DNA from: Lysobacterales bacterium
GTDB taxonomy: Bacteria; Pseudomonadota; Gammaproteobacteria; Xanthomonadales; Rhodanobacteraceae
Assembly (NCBI GenBank): GCA_016721015.1
Contig: JADKJL010000004.1
Location: forward strand, 213,161 to 277,160
Direction: 5' to 3'
Length of the DNA stretch: 64,000 nucleotides
The notes under the pieces were generated by a model, which did no database searches, was not told the DNA's origin, and saw only the letters and a program-made list of their open reading frames with translations. Numbering within the stretch: position 1 is the stretch's first letter; every line of letters starts with the position of its first letter. Shown here piece by piece: positions 8,378 to 16,681 of this stretch. Both the position numbers and the translations under genes were made by a program.

Positions 8378-10080
8378 ACTCGCGGGCGGCCAAGGTCACG
8401 CCGATGGCCGCCGTCAGTGAGGCGCGCGCGCTTGCCTTTCTCGCCGATCTTTCGGAAACCCTGGCCGTTTCGCTGGATCTGCGCCAGACGCTGAGTGAGG
8501 CGGTCAATCGCATCGCCGACTTCATGGATGCCGAGGCCGCATCGCTGTTCCTGCTTGACGAAGATGGCGACATGCTCGAATGCCGCGTTTGTGTCGGCCC
8601 GGTCGATATCACCGGCCTGCGCATTCCGCTTGGCCAGGGCGTGGTCGGACGTGCGGTGGCCGACAATCGCAGCCAGGTCGTTGCCGACGCGACAACCGAT
8701 GAGCGCGTCGATCGCAGCAACGATTCCGATACAGGCTTTGTCACGCGCAGCTTGCTCTGCGCACCGTTGGCCACGGCCAAGGGTCCGATCGGTGCACTCG
8801 AGGTCATCAACAAGCGCAGCGGTGGATCGTTCAGTGCCGACGATGCCGAGATCCTGCGTCTGGTCGCCGCACCCACCTCGCTGGCCATCAACAACGCGCG
8901 CATGGCCAATGAGCTTGTCCAGCAGGCGCGCATGAAGCGCGAGTTCGATCTGGCCAGGCGCATGCAGAAATCCCTGCTGCCCAAACGCCGTCGGGATGGC
9001 TTTCCCTTGCTTGGGGTGAATCTGCCAGCGCACGAGATCTCTGGCGACTTCTACGACTACTTCGATCTGCCCGATGGCCGCATCGGCTTCTTCATTGGCG
9101 ATGTCTCGGGCAAGGGTCTCGATGCCGCCCTGCTGATGGTGCGCGTCGCCTCGCTGTTGCGCTGGGTCGGCAAGGAAGGCACGCCGCCATCCGAGTGGTT
9201 GGTGCGGGTGAATGAGGAGCTTTGCGAAAGCAGCCTCGACGGACGTTTCGTCTGCGCCCTGGTCGGCCAGTGCGATCGAAATGCCGAATACGTCGATATT
9301 GCCGCGGCCGGTTTTCCGCCGGCCATGCTCTACCGCCAGGGCGAGTTCACGGAATTTCTTTCCGGTGGGGCGCCGCTCGGCATCCTCGCCGGCATGAGCT
9401 TTGAGGGACAGCACATCGACATGCGCGGTGCTTCCTTGTACTGCTTTTCCGACGGCGTCACCGATGTGCGCGATGCGCAGCGCCGGACGATCGGCTCGGA
9501 AGGCGTACGCGCCTTGATCAGTCGCCACGCCGGCGCATCGGCCGAGCCGCGTCTGCGCGGCATGTTTTCCGAGTTGAAGCATCTGCGCCTGGTCGATGAC
9601 ACCACCTTGTTGCTGATCGAACGCATGCACGCGCATGGACCGGAGGTGCTGCTGAAGCGGCGCTTCCCGGCGCGTGCCGAGGAGATGCGCGAGATCCGCT
9701 CGTTGTTGCGCGGCGCCCTCGACGATGCGGGTATCGAACGCGACTCGCGCGACAAGCTGGTGCTCGCCGTCGATGAGGCCTGCTGCAACATCATTCGCCA
9801 TGCCTATGGACCGAAAGATTCGGGAGATATCCATCTGCGCGTGACCATGGATGCGGGAGTGCTGGAGTTCCGCCTGCTCGATTCGGCACCCGCCGTCGAT
9901 CCGCAGTGTGTGCGCGCCAAGCCGCTCGGCGAATGTCGCAGCGGAGGCCTCGGCATTGCCCTGATCGACACCGTGATGGACGAGTGGATAATGCGCGGAT
10001 CGCCGGATGGCTGCGGCAACCGCTTGATCATGCGCAAGCGCATCGACGTCAACAGCAACAATGGGGAAGATCGGGAATGA
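8374..10080 (+). CDS. GAF - PP2C (SpoIIE/RsbU) phosphatase - HATPase kinase fusion
   Basis: The 568-residue protein combines three parts. A GAF sensor occupies about residues 20-175 (FMDAEAASLFLLDEDGDMLE; PLATAKGPIGALEVINKR). A PP2C-like phosphatase of the SpoIIE/RsbU type lies at about 200-400, with metal ligands in GDFYDYFDLPDG, IGDVSGKGLDAALLM and FSDGVTDVRDAQ. An RsbW/SpoIIAB-like HATPase spans about 425-555, with the N-box in LAVDEACCNIIRHAYG and a Gly-rich SGGLGIALIDTVMD. It thus holds both the phosphatase and kinase for a STAS antagonist. The next gene, overlapping by ATGA, encodes exactly such a STAS protein. Standard partner switching would release a sigma factor, but here the neighbours are lipid-transport genes. 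Confidence 0.93.
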   Translation: MNSRAAKVTPMAAVSEARALAFLADLSETLAVSLDLRQTLSEAVNRIADFMDAEAASLFLLDEDGDMLECRVCVGPVDITGLRIPLGQGVVGRAVADNRSQVVADATTDERVDRSNDSDTGFVTRSLLCAPLATAKGPIGALEVINKRSGGSFSADDAEILRLVAAPTSLAINNARMANELVQQARMKREFDLARRMQKSLLPKRRRDGFPLLGVNLPAHEISGDFYDYFDLPDGRIGFFIGDVSGKGLDAALLMVRVASLLRWVGKEGTPPSEWLVRVNEELCESSLDGRFVCALVGQCDRNAEYVDIAAAGFPPAMLYRQGEFTEFLSGGAPLGILAGMSFEGQHIDMRGASLYCFSDGVTDVRDAQRRTIGSEGVRALISRHAGASAEPRLRGMFSELKHLRLVDDTTLLLIERMHAHGPEVLLKRRFPARAEEMREIRSLLRGALDDAGIERDSRDKLVLAVDEACCNIIRHAYGPKDSGDIHLRVTMDAGVLEFRLLDSAPAVDPQCVRAKPLGECRSGGLGIALIDTVMDEWIMRGSPDGCGNRLIMRKRIDVNSNNGEDRE

Positions 10081-10430
10081 ACGGGATCGAGCAGGAAACC
10101 ATCGATGGCTGTGCCGTGATCCGCCTGCAAGGCGAGGTCGATCTTTCGTGGTCGCAACAGGTGCGCGATGCGGTGCTGGCGGCACTTGGCAAGAACGCAC
10201 GAGTTGGCGTGGAACTCAGTGACGTCAGCTATATCGATTCCTCGGGTATCGCGGCCCTGGTTGAAGGCTTCCAGCATGCGCGCTCGAAAGGCACGGGCTT
10301 TGCCCTGGTCGCGGTCAGTGATGCGGTGCGCGCGGTACTCGAGCTGGCCCGGCTGGATCGGGTGTTTCCGATTGTCGCCACGGTCCAGGATGTGCCGGCC
10401 ACCACCAGCGTGCCGGCTACCAAGCCTTGA
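10077..10430 (+). CDS. STAS domain protein (anti-sigma antagonist / MlaB-like)
   Basis: This 117-residue protein is one STAS domain. The segment ELSDVSYIDSSGIAALVEGF contains the phosphorylation site of SpoIIAA/RsbV proteins, with Ser56 (second Ser of DSSG) at the expected place. It can therefore be a substrate for the HATPase and PP2C parts of the upstream protein. The same fold is used by MlaB, the cytoplasmic STAS subunit that binds the MlaF ATPase in the Mla phospholipid transporter. The gene lies directly before the permease gene with a 4-base overlap. It may serve both roles, which is an inference from gene order and the intact Ser. The start ATG lies in the ATGA overlap with the preceding stop. 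Confidence 0.9.
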   Translation: MNGIEQETIDGCAVIRLQGEVDLSWSQQVRDAVLAALGKNARVGVELSDVSYIDSSGIAALVEGFQHARSKGTGFALVAVSDAVRAVLELARLDRVFPIVATVQDVPATTSVPATKP

Positions 10431-11215
10431 CGCGCATGCTCGCGCAAATCGGCAAGACCACCGTCGACGCACTCAGCGGCATCGGCTATGCCGCCATGCT
10501 GCTGCTGGATTCCATCTACCTGTCGGTGATGGGCTGGCGTATCGGCCAGCCGCTGCGCCTGCGTGCGGTGTTCGAGCAGATGCGCCAGGTGGGTGCCGAC
10601 GCGCTGCCGATCGGCTGCCTGCTCTCCTTCACTGTCGGCATCATGCTCGGCATCCAGTTCGTCTCGGCGCTGGGTGAATTCGGCGCGCAATCCCAGGTCG
10701 TCATCGCCGTGGCCAAATCGGTGACTCGCGAATTCGGTGCCTTGATCACTGCGATCCTCGTCGCCGGCCGTTCCGGTTCGGCGCTGGCCGCGCGCATCGG
10801 TTCGATGACGGTCTCCCAGGAGGTTGATGCGCTGGCCGTGATCGGTATCGATCCGGTTCGCTATCTGGTCGCGCCGGCGCTGATTGCGATGTTGGTCATG
10901 CTGCCCCTGCTGACCATTTTTGCCGATGCCGTGGCGATTTTCGGTGCCGCGCTGTACAGCGCACCGGCCCTGAATGTCACGCCCACCGCCTACATGCTGC
11001 AGTCGATGGCGCTGCTGTCGCCGGGGGATATCGGCCAGGGCATCGCCAAGAGTTTCGTGTTTGCCCTGCTGATCACCCTGATCGGCGTGAGCACGGGTTT
11101 CTCGGTCAGCGGCGGAGCCGAAGGTGTCGGCCGCGCGACGACGCGCGCCGTGGTCCTTTCGATTTGCTGGATCATCGTCGCCGACATGATTTTTTCATTC
11201 TTTCTGAATCGATGA
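10427..11215 (+). CDS. mlaE: MlaE-type ABC transporter permease
   Basis: MlaE proteins are the inner-membrane permeases of MCE/Mla lipid transporters. The 262-residue product has a membrane-embedded MlaE domain with five or so helices and the signature AARIGSMTVSQEVDALAVIG, in which the EVDAL segment contacts the ATPase. The start is uncertain: TTG at 10427 keeps the 4-base overlap seen throughout the operon, while ATG at 10436 (MLAQIGKTTVDALSGIG) is the nearest ATG. Neither has a strong ribosome-binding site. It is followed with a 4-base overlap by the ATPase gene. No MlaC-like soluble carrier gene is present nearby. Confidence 0.92.
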   Translation: MTRMLAQIGKTTVDALSGIGYAAMLLLDSIYLSVMGWRIGQPLRLRAVFEQMRQVGADALPIGCLLSFTVGIMLGIQFVSALGEFGAQSQVVIAVAKSVTREFGALITAILVAGRSGSALAARIGSMTVSQEVDALAVIGIDPVRYLVAPALIAMLVMLPLLTIFADAVAIFGAALYSAPALNVTPTAYMLQSMALLSPGDIGQGIAKSFVFALLITLIGVSTGFSVSGGAEGVGRATTRAVVLSICWIIVADMIFSFFLNR

Positions 11216-12018
11216 CGTTGAATACTCCAGCCCCCCTCATCGAAGTTGACAAGCTCGAAGCCTGGTATGGCAAGCGGCGCATCCTCAATGGCGTCGATTT
11301 CAGCGTGAACCAGGGCGAGATCCGCGTCATCATGGGCGGCTCGGGTTCGGGCAAAAGTACACTGTTGCGGCACATGCTCGGCCTCAACCGGCCGGTCTCC
11401 GGCACGGTCAAACTGTTCGGCACCGATCTGGCCACAGCCAGCGATCGTGAAAAGCTCGAAGTACGCAAACGCATCGGTGTGTCCTTCCAGGGTGGTGCCC
11501 TGCTGACTTCGATGACGGTCGGCGACAATGTCGCCTTGCCGCTGCGCGAGCACACCACGCTGGACGAGCAGACCATCCGCATCATGAGCCGGATCAAGCT
11601 CGAGGTGGTCAATCTCGGCGGTTTCCAGGATCTGATGCCAAGCCAGCTCTCCGGCGGCATGATCAAGCGTGCGGCGCTGGCGCGCGCGATCGTCATGGAT
11701 CCGCGCCTGCTCTTTTTCGACGAGCCATCGGCGGGTCTCGATCCGGTCGTCTCCGCCGAACTCGATGAGTTGATCCTGCGCCTGCGCGATGCCCTGCGCA
11801 TGACCATCGTCGTCGTCACCCACGAGCTGGAAAGTGCGTTCAAGATCGCCGACACGATCACCGTGCTCGATCAGGGCGATGTGCTGATGACCGGCACCAC
11901 CGCGGAGGTGCGTGCGGCAGACAATGAACGCATCCAGGATCTGCTCAATCGGCGCCCGCGCGAGGTGCAGGTCGATGCCGATGAATATCTGCGCCGGCTG
12001 GTTGGGGACGTGGCGTGA
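11212..12018 (+). CDS. mlaF: MlaF-type ABC transporter ATP-binding protein
   Basis: This 268-residue cytoplasmic ATPase energises the lipid transporter. It has Walker A (GGSGSGKST, about residues 43-51), a Q-loop (SFQGGALLTSMTVGDNVALP), the ABC signature in the MlaF form LSGGMIKRAALARAI, Walker B with the catalytic Glu (LLFFDEPSAGLDP), and the switch His (VVTHELESAFKIAD). The start ATG overlaps the permease stop (ATGA at 11212), and the protein begins MTLNTPAPLIEVDKLEAWYG. A gap of 67 bases then separates it from the MCE gene, the only sizeable gap within the transporter genes. Confidence 0.95.
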   Translation: MTLNTPAPLIEVDKLEAWYGKRRILNGVDFSVNQGEIRVIMGGSGSGKSTLLRHMLGLNRPVSGTVKLFGTDLATASDREKLEVRKRIGVSFQGGALLTSMTVGDNVALPLREHTTLDEQTIRIMSRIKLEVVNLGGFQDLMPSQLSGGMIKRAALARAIVMDPRLLFFDEPSAGLDPVVSAELDELILRLRDALRMTIVVVTHELESAFKIADTITVLDQGDVLMTGTTAEVRAADNERIQDLLNRRPREVQVDADEYLRRLVGDVA

Positions 12019-12085
12019 GCGTGATTGCCTGCACCGGCAGCGCCGGCGACGTTAGAATGCCGCAGCTATCGAGGGGAGTGTTCGG

Positions 12086-13012
12086 GTGAAGCGCGATACC
12101 GTCAATTACGTGCTGGTCGGGGCCATCGTGAGCGTCGGGCTGGTTCTGCTGCTGGTCGGCCTGGCCCTGATCACCGGACGCAGCGGCGCCGCCACCGATT
12201 ATTTCGTGCGTTATCACAACGTGACCGGCCTGCGTTACGGCGCGCCGGTGTTCTACGAGGGCTACCGGATCGGCGAGGTCGGCGAAATCGAACCCGAGCG
12301 CAATGTTGCGGGAACACGCTACAAGGTGACCTTGTCGGTCAAGCGTGACTGGACCATTCCGAAGGACAGCATTGCCCGGCTGCAGTCGAGCGGCTTGCTC
12401 GCCGACATGTCGATCGGCATCAAGGAGGGTGCCAGTGCGCAGGTGCTGGCCCCGGGTGCCGAGATCACCGGCGCGGAGAATGCCGATATCTTCGCTGCGG
12501 TCGGTGAACTGGCCGGGCAGGTTTCCGCGCTGACCCGCGATCAGATCTCGCCAATGATCGCCATGCTGACGAAGCGCGTCGATTCAATCACCGGCTCGCT
12601 CGACAACAACACGCCGGAAATCCTCGGCCAGGCGCAAACCCTGCTGGGCAAGCTCAATGATGCGTCCGGTGCGTTGGATGATCTGCTCAAGCCGCAGAAT
12701 CGCGCCGCGGTAGCCAGCATCCTCGGCAATGTGCAAGGACTCAGCGGCGAACTGCGCGAAACGCGCAAGACGCTCGACCAGACCGTTGGCGAACTGGCCG
12801 ATATCGCCCGCGAGAATCGCGGGGACATTCGCGGCGCGGTAACCGATCTGGCCACGGTCATGGCCAGCCTGTCGAGCCGCATGGATGTGATCACCCATCA
12901 TCTTGAATCAGCGACACGCAATCTGGATGAGTTCAGTCGCGAGATCCGGCGCAACCCGGGGCAACTGCTGCGCTCGCCGGAGCCGGACAAGCTGGAGGAC
13001 GATCCCAAGTGA
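12086..13012 (+). CDS. mlaD: MCE (MlaD-like) domain protein of the lipid transporter
   Basis: The 308-residue protein has one N-terminal membrane helix (about residues 8-28, VLVGAIVSVGLVLLLVGLAL) and a periplasmic MCE domain (about 38-115, YFVRYHNVTGLRYGAPVFYE). A long helical tail to the C-terminus contains repeated hydrophobic heptads. MCE proteins form hexameric rings that carry lipids between membranes. The tail is longer than in MlaD of E. coli and resembles those that form a needle-like channel, so direct bridging towards the outer membrane is possible. The GTG start has a strong GAGGGGAG site 7 bases upstream. The stop overlaps the next start (GTGA at 13009). Confidence 0.92.
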   Translation: MKRDTVNYVLVGAIVSVGLVLLLVGLALITGRSGAATDYFVRYHNVTGLRYGAPVFYEGYRIGEVGEIEPERNVAGTRYKVTLSVKRDWTIPKDSIARLQSSGLLADMSIGIKEGASAQVLAPGAEITGAENADIFAAVGELAGQVSALTRDQISPMIAMLTKRVDSITGSLDNNTPEILGQAQTLLGKLNDASGALDDLLKPQNRAAVASILGNVQGLSGELRETRKTLDQTVGELADIARENRGDIRGAVTDLATVMASLSSRMDVITHHLESATRNLDEFSREIRRNPGQLLRSPEPDKLEDDPK

Positions 13013-13623
13013 GAATCTTCGTCACGGCGCTGCTCACCCTCGCCCTCGCCGCTTGCGGCAATGTGCCGGGCGTGCCCGACCACACCTATTTCCGCATGAG
13101 CAAGGCACAGGTCCTGCCGGTCAGCGAAACACCGGTTTTCAATACCCCGATCGTGATCAACCTGTTCGCGGCCGACGGCCTGTATGCCGATCGCGCGCTG
13201 GTTTACGCGTTGGATCCCAGCGGCGCGGAATTGCGCCAATATCATTACCAGCTGTGGACCGATCCGCCGACGCGCGCCTTGCAACGCCGCCTGCTCATCG
13301 AAATTCGTGATGCGGGTATTGCGCCGCTGGTGACCGACCAGTTGGCGGCCAGCCAGGCCGCGTTGCGCATCAGTGGCAGCATCCTGCGCTTTGAACGCGT
13401 GCCAACCGTTGACGGCAGCTTCATCGCCAGTGTCGTGCTCCGCCTGCGCGCCGATCGCCCGGATGGCACGCCGCAGTTTGACGATATCTACCACGCCGAC
13501 GTCGAGGCAACGGATCACGGCCTGGGCGCGACCGTCATCGCCTTGTCGAGCGCGGTCGACCAGATTTTTGCCGAGTTCCATGGCGATCTGCTCAAGAACG
13601 AGGTCTACGAGCATGCTCGATGA
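13009..13623 (+). CDS. ABC-type transport auxiliary lipoprotein (PqiC-like)
   Basis: The 204-residue protein begins MRIFVTALLTLALAACGNVP, a lipoprotein signal with lipobox LALAAC. The rest fits the ABC-type transport auxiliary lipoprotein family (PqiC/LinI-type): a beta-rich N-terminal part with LVYALDPSGAELRQYHYQLW and DPPTRALQRRLLIEIRDAGI, and a C-terminal part in which a long helix ends the protein. PqiC is an outer-membrane lipoprotein that completes an MCE transporter. Here it takes the place of MlaC/MlaA, which are absent. It starts at a GTG within the mlaD stop and its 3' end overlaps the next ATG by 11 bases. Confidence 0.88.
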   Translation: MRIFVTALLTLALAACGNVPGVPDHTYFRMSKAQVLPVSETPVFNTPIVINLFAADGLYADRALVYALDPSGAELRQYHYQLWTDPPTRALQRRLLIEIRDAGIAPLVTDQLAASQAALRISGSILRFERVPTVDGSFIASVVLRLRADRPDGTPQFDDIYHADVEATDHGLGATVIALSSAVDQIFAEFHGDLLKNEVYEHAR

Positions 13624-14131
13624 CTACAGCCTGCGTCTGCTCGCCGAGATGGGCATCGATGTCTATGTGCCGCGTGCGGAACTCGCTGGCCTCGCCGGGC
13701 AGCCGCGCGTGGAAGTGCCAGTACGATCCGATCTGCCAGCGGGGCCGGTAACGACTGCGCTTGCCGCAGAACGAGGGCAGCGGATGGATGCCGCGGCGGC
13801 GACGGATTTCCTGATTGTCTGTCCACGCGAGCGCGACAGCCGGCTGCCGGATGATCTGTTGCGCGCCCTGCGCATGGCCGGAGTCGATGCCGCGATTGCC
13901 GAAGTCGGGCAGGTCGGGATCATCGCCGCCGCATGTGGATTGCTGATTCTGGGCGAGTCGCTGGCGCGTGCGCTTGGCGCCGACATGCCGGCGCAACGAC
14001 AGAACGAGATCGCCTGGATCGTCACCAACGAACCGGACGTGCTCGCCCAAAGTGCCGCCGCCAAGCGCGCGCTTTGGGGGGAGATCAAGCGTTTGTCGCG
14101 CGCGCAGGCCCAGCGTCCGCGCGACGCTTAG
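13613..14131 (+). CDS. holD: putative DNA polymerase III psi subunit
   Basis: The 172-residue product is hard to recognise but fits HolD. It begins MLDDYSLRLLAEMGIDVYVP, like the N-terminal peptide of psi that binds chi. It has an alpha/beta middle (DFLIVCPRERDSRLPDDLLR) and ends with AAAKRALWGEIKRLSRAQ, comparable to the ALW-containing C-terminal helix of psi. Gene order supports it, since holD precedes rimI in many gammaproteobacteria. Psi joins chi to the clamp loader. The protein is longer than the E. coli form (about 137 residues). It is assigned by weak similarity plus context, so an unrelated protein of unknown function remains possible. Confidence 0.6.
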   Translation: MLDDYSLRLLAEMGIDVYVPRAELAGLAGQPRVEVPVRSDLPAGPVTTALAAERGQRMDAAAATDFLIVCPRERDSRLPDDLLRALRMAGVDAAIAEVGQVGIIAAACGLLILGESLARALGADMPAQRQNEIAWIVTNEPDVLAQSAAAKRALWGEIKRLSRAQAQRPRDA

Positions 14132-14143
14132 GCTGGGTTGATC

Positions 14144-14626
14144 ATGGTCGCGAACCTGCAGGATCCGATTTCGAGTTTCCGCGCGATGCGCGCAAGCGAT
14201 CTCGAGGCGATTTCGCGCATCGAGCTGAGCGCCTATCCGCATCCGTGGACCTACGGGATTTTCCGCGATTGCATGGCTTCCGGCTACGAGTGCTGGGTGC
14301 TCGAACGTTCAGCCGAAGTGATTGGCTACGGCGTACTCTCGGTGGCCGGCGGCGAAGCGCATATCCTCAACATCTGCGCTGCGCCGGCCGAGCAGGGCAG
14401 GGGCCATGGGCGCCGCATCCTCGCGCGCCTGCTCGATCTGGCCCGCTGGCACCACGCCGAGCGGGTGTTTCTCGAAGTTCGCCCCTCCAACATCACGGCG
14501 ATCGCGCTCTACGACAGCGCGGGTTTCAACGAGATTGGCCGACGACCGAACTACTACCCGGGCAAGCGCGGACGTGAGGATGCGGTCGTCATGGCGATCG
14601 AACTGCTGGCTCCGGAACAGCCCTGA
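14144..14626 (+). CDS. rimI: ribosomal protein S18-alanine N-acetyltransferase
   Basis: RimI acetylates the N-terminal alanine of ribosomal protein S18. The 160-residue GNAT protein has the expected elements: ELSAYPHPWTYGIFRDCMAS at the N-terminus, the acetyl-CoA loop AAPAEQGRGHGRRILARLLD (Q/RxxGxG/A), and ERVFLEVRPSNITAIALYDS followed by AGFNEIGRRPNYY, which is highly characteristic of RimI (LEVR-x-SN and the R-x-x-YY motif). The ATG at 14144 follows a GGCTGGG site. An in-frame TTG 6 bases upstream is less likely. It lies 12 bases after holD and probably ends the operon. Confidence 0.93.
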   Translation: MVANLQDPISSFRAMRASDLEAISRIELSAYPHPWTYGIFRDCMASGYECWVLERSAEVIGYGVLSVAGGEAHILNICAAPAEQGRGHGRRILARLLDLARWHHAERVFLEVRPSNITAIALYDSAGFNEIGRRPNYYPGKRGREDAVVMAIELLAPEQP

Positions 14627-14657
14627 GCGACCTCGCGCAACGGCCGATTCCATGAAA

Positions 14658-14679
14658 CATGTTGCAACGCGGTAACATG
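14658..14679. promoter_or_regulatory. inverted repeat upstream of glyA
   Basis: CATGTT and AACATG form a perfect 6-base inverted repeat separated by 10 bases, 32 bases before the glyA start. It could be an operator or simply a chance palindrome. No regulator is identified in the window. Confidence 0.25.
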
Positions 14680-14711
14680 CGCATTCCGTCATGGCTGCCG
14701 AGAGTTTGTCG

Positions 14712-15967
14712 ATGTTTTCCAAAGGTTTGCGTATCGAGGGTTTCGATCCTGAGCTGGCCGCTGCCATCGCCGCCGAAGCCGTGCGTCAGGAAGACCATGT
14801 TGAGCTGATTGCCTCCGAGAATTACGCCAGTCCGCGCGTGCTTGAGGCGCAGGGCTCGGTGCTGACCAACAAGTACGCCGAAGGCTATCCTGGCAAGCGC
14901 TATTATGGTGGTTGCGAGCATGTCGACGTCGCCGAGCGCCTGGCCATTGAACGACTCAAGGAACTTTTCGGCGCCGACTACGCCAACGTGCAGCCGCATT
15001 CAGGCTCGCAGGCCAACCAGGCGGTCTATCTTGCCTTGCTCCAGCCCGGCGACACTATCCTGGGCATGAGCCTGGCCCACGGCGGTCATCTGACCCATGG
15101 CGCCAAGCCGAATATCTCGGGCAAGTTGTTCAATGCCGTGCAGTACGGCGTCGACGAAAATGGCCTGATCGACTACGACGAAGTCGAACGACTGGCCATC
15201 GAACACAAGCCGAAGATGCTGATCGGCGGCTTCAGTGCCTATTCGCAGATTGTCGACTGGGCACGCATGCGTGCGATCGCGGACAAGGTCGGTGCGATCT
15301 TCTTTGTCGACATGGCCCATGTCGCCGGCCTCATCGCCGCCGGCGTCTATCCGAATCCGGTTCCGCACGCGCATGTGGTTGCTTCGACCACGCACAAGAC
15401 CCTGCGCGGCCCGCGCGGCGGTTTCGTGATCGCCAAGGGCCTCGGCGAGGAGCGCGAGAAGAAGCTGCAATCGATCGTTTTTCCGGGCATCCAGGGCGGA
15501 CCGCTGATGCATGTGATCGCGGCCAAGGCGGTTGCCTTCCTCGAAGCCCTGCAACCCGAATTCAAGACCTACCAGAAGCAGGTCGTGGTCAATGCCAAGG
15601 CCATGGCGAAGACCCTGATCGCGCGCGGTTACAAGATCGTTTCGGGCGGCACCGAGAATCACCTGATGCTGATCGACCTGATCGGCCGCGAGTCCAGCGG
15701 CAAGGATGCCGAAGCCGCTCTTGGCAAGGCCCATATCACGGTCAACAAGAACGCCGTACCGAATGATCCGCGCTCACCGTTCATCACCTCCGGCCTGCGC
15801 ATCGGTACGCCAGCCGTGACTACACGCGCGGCTACGGCGAAGCCGATTGCATCGACCTCGCCAACTGGATCGCCGACGTCCTCGACGCACCCAACGATGA
15901 CAAGGTCATCGCCTCGGTCCGCGACAAGGTCACCGCACAATGCCGGAAGTACCCGGTGTATGGCTAG
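14712..15967 (+). CDS. glyA: serine hydroxymethyltransferase, reading frame interrupted near the C-terminus
   Basis: GlyA interconverts serine and glycine and makes 5,10-methylenetetrahydrofolate, with PLP as cofactor. The N-terminal part is intact (ELIASENYASPRVLEAQGS; NKYAEGYPGKRYYGG), as is the PLP lysine region (VVASTTHKTLRGPRGG). At 15825-15830 the run CGCGCG carries two bases more than the conserved RIGTPAVTTRGYG needs. Reading on in the shifted frame restores GYGEADCIDLANWIADVLDA and a normal end at 15967, matching family length. As written, the protein would instead run on with an unrelated tail to 16004. The start at 14712 has GAGAG 7 bases upstream and gives MFSKGLRIEGFD. The open frame from 14691 lacks such a site. 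Sequence error seems likelier than loss. Confidence 0.9.
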
Positions 15968-16150
15968 GGGGCCAGGAGTGGGGAGTGGAGTGGGGAGTCG
16001 GTAGAAGCCGGTTTCCTTTGTCCGTGGAGCATTCCGCCAAGATTGCGTGGACTGCGTCAAACCCATTCTCGATTCCCAATTCTCCATTCCCGCTGCGGGT
16101 ACCCGTACCAAACCCACTCCCCACTCCCTACTCCCCACTCCCGCTCCACT
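15968..16150. repeat. intergenic inverted repeat of GGGAGT/ACTCCC units
   Basis: Between glyA and nrdR the left side has repeated GGGGAGTGGAGTGGGGAGT and the right side ACTCCCCACTCCCTACTCCC, forming an imperfect inverted repeat around a core of about 100 bases. The core also contains two ATTCTC/GATTCCCAATTCTCC type units. It looks like a dispersed non-coding repeat of this group of bacteria and separates two otherwise unrelated genes. Confidence 0.7.
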
Positions 16151-16151
16151 A

Positions 16152-16670
16152 ATGCACTGCCCCTTCTGCCAGCACGAAGACACCCGCGTGATTGATTCAC
16201 GCGTGTCCGATGACGGCACGACGATCCGGCGTCGGCGCGAGTGCGAGCAGTGCAATGAGCGATTCAACACCTTCGAGACGGCCGAGCTGAAATTGCCGGC
16301 CGTGGTCAAGTCGGATGGGCGCCGTGAACCGTTTGATGAGCGCAAGCTGCGCACGAGTTTGAGTCGCGCCTTGCAGAAGCGTCCTGTCGCGAGTGACCAG
16401 GTCGATGCGGCGGTGCGCAGCGTGATTGATGACTTGCGCCGCAGTGGCGAGCGCGAAATGGCTTCGATGCGTGTCGGCGAACTGGTCATGCGTGAACTGA
16501 AAAAGCTCGATCAGGTCGCCTATGTGCGATTTGCCTCGGTCTATCGCAGTTTCGAGGATGTGCAGGCGTTCCGCGAAGAAATCGAAAGGCTCGAACGCGA
16601 TCTGCCGGGCCTGGAGAACCTGCAACTGCCCCTGCTTGGCGATGGTGTCACACGCAAGGCCAAGGGCTGA
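16152..16670 (+). CDS. nrdR: transcriptional repressor NrdR
   Basis: NrdR represses ribonucleotide reductase genes through an ATP/dATP-sensing ATP-cone. The 172-residue protein has the N-terminal zinc ribbon with four Cys (MHCPFCQHEDTRVIDSRVSD ... RRRRECEQCNERF), followed by the ATP-cone from about residue 49 (VVKSDGRREPFDERKLRTSL; ALQKRPV). The tail is acidic and slightly longer than in E. coli. It starts with the canonical MHCPFC at 16152, although no clear ribosome-binding site precedes it. The gene sits directly before ribD, the standard nrdR-rib order of gammaproteobacteria, with 11 bases between them. Confidence 0.97.
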   Translation: MHCPFCQHEDTRVIDSRVSDDGTTIRRRRECEQCNERFNTFETAELKLPAVVKSDGRREPFDERKLRTSLSRALQKRPVASDQVDAAVRSVIDDLRRSGEREMASMRVGELVMRELKKLDQVAYVRFASVYRSFEDVQAFREEIERLERDLPGLENLQLPLLGDGVTRKAKG

Positions 16671-16681
16671 CGGAGCATGAG

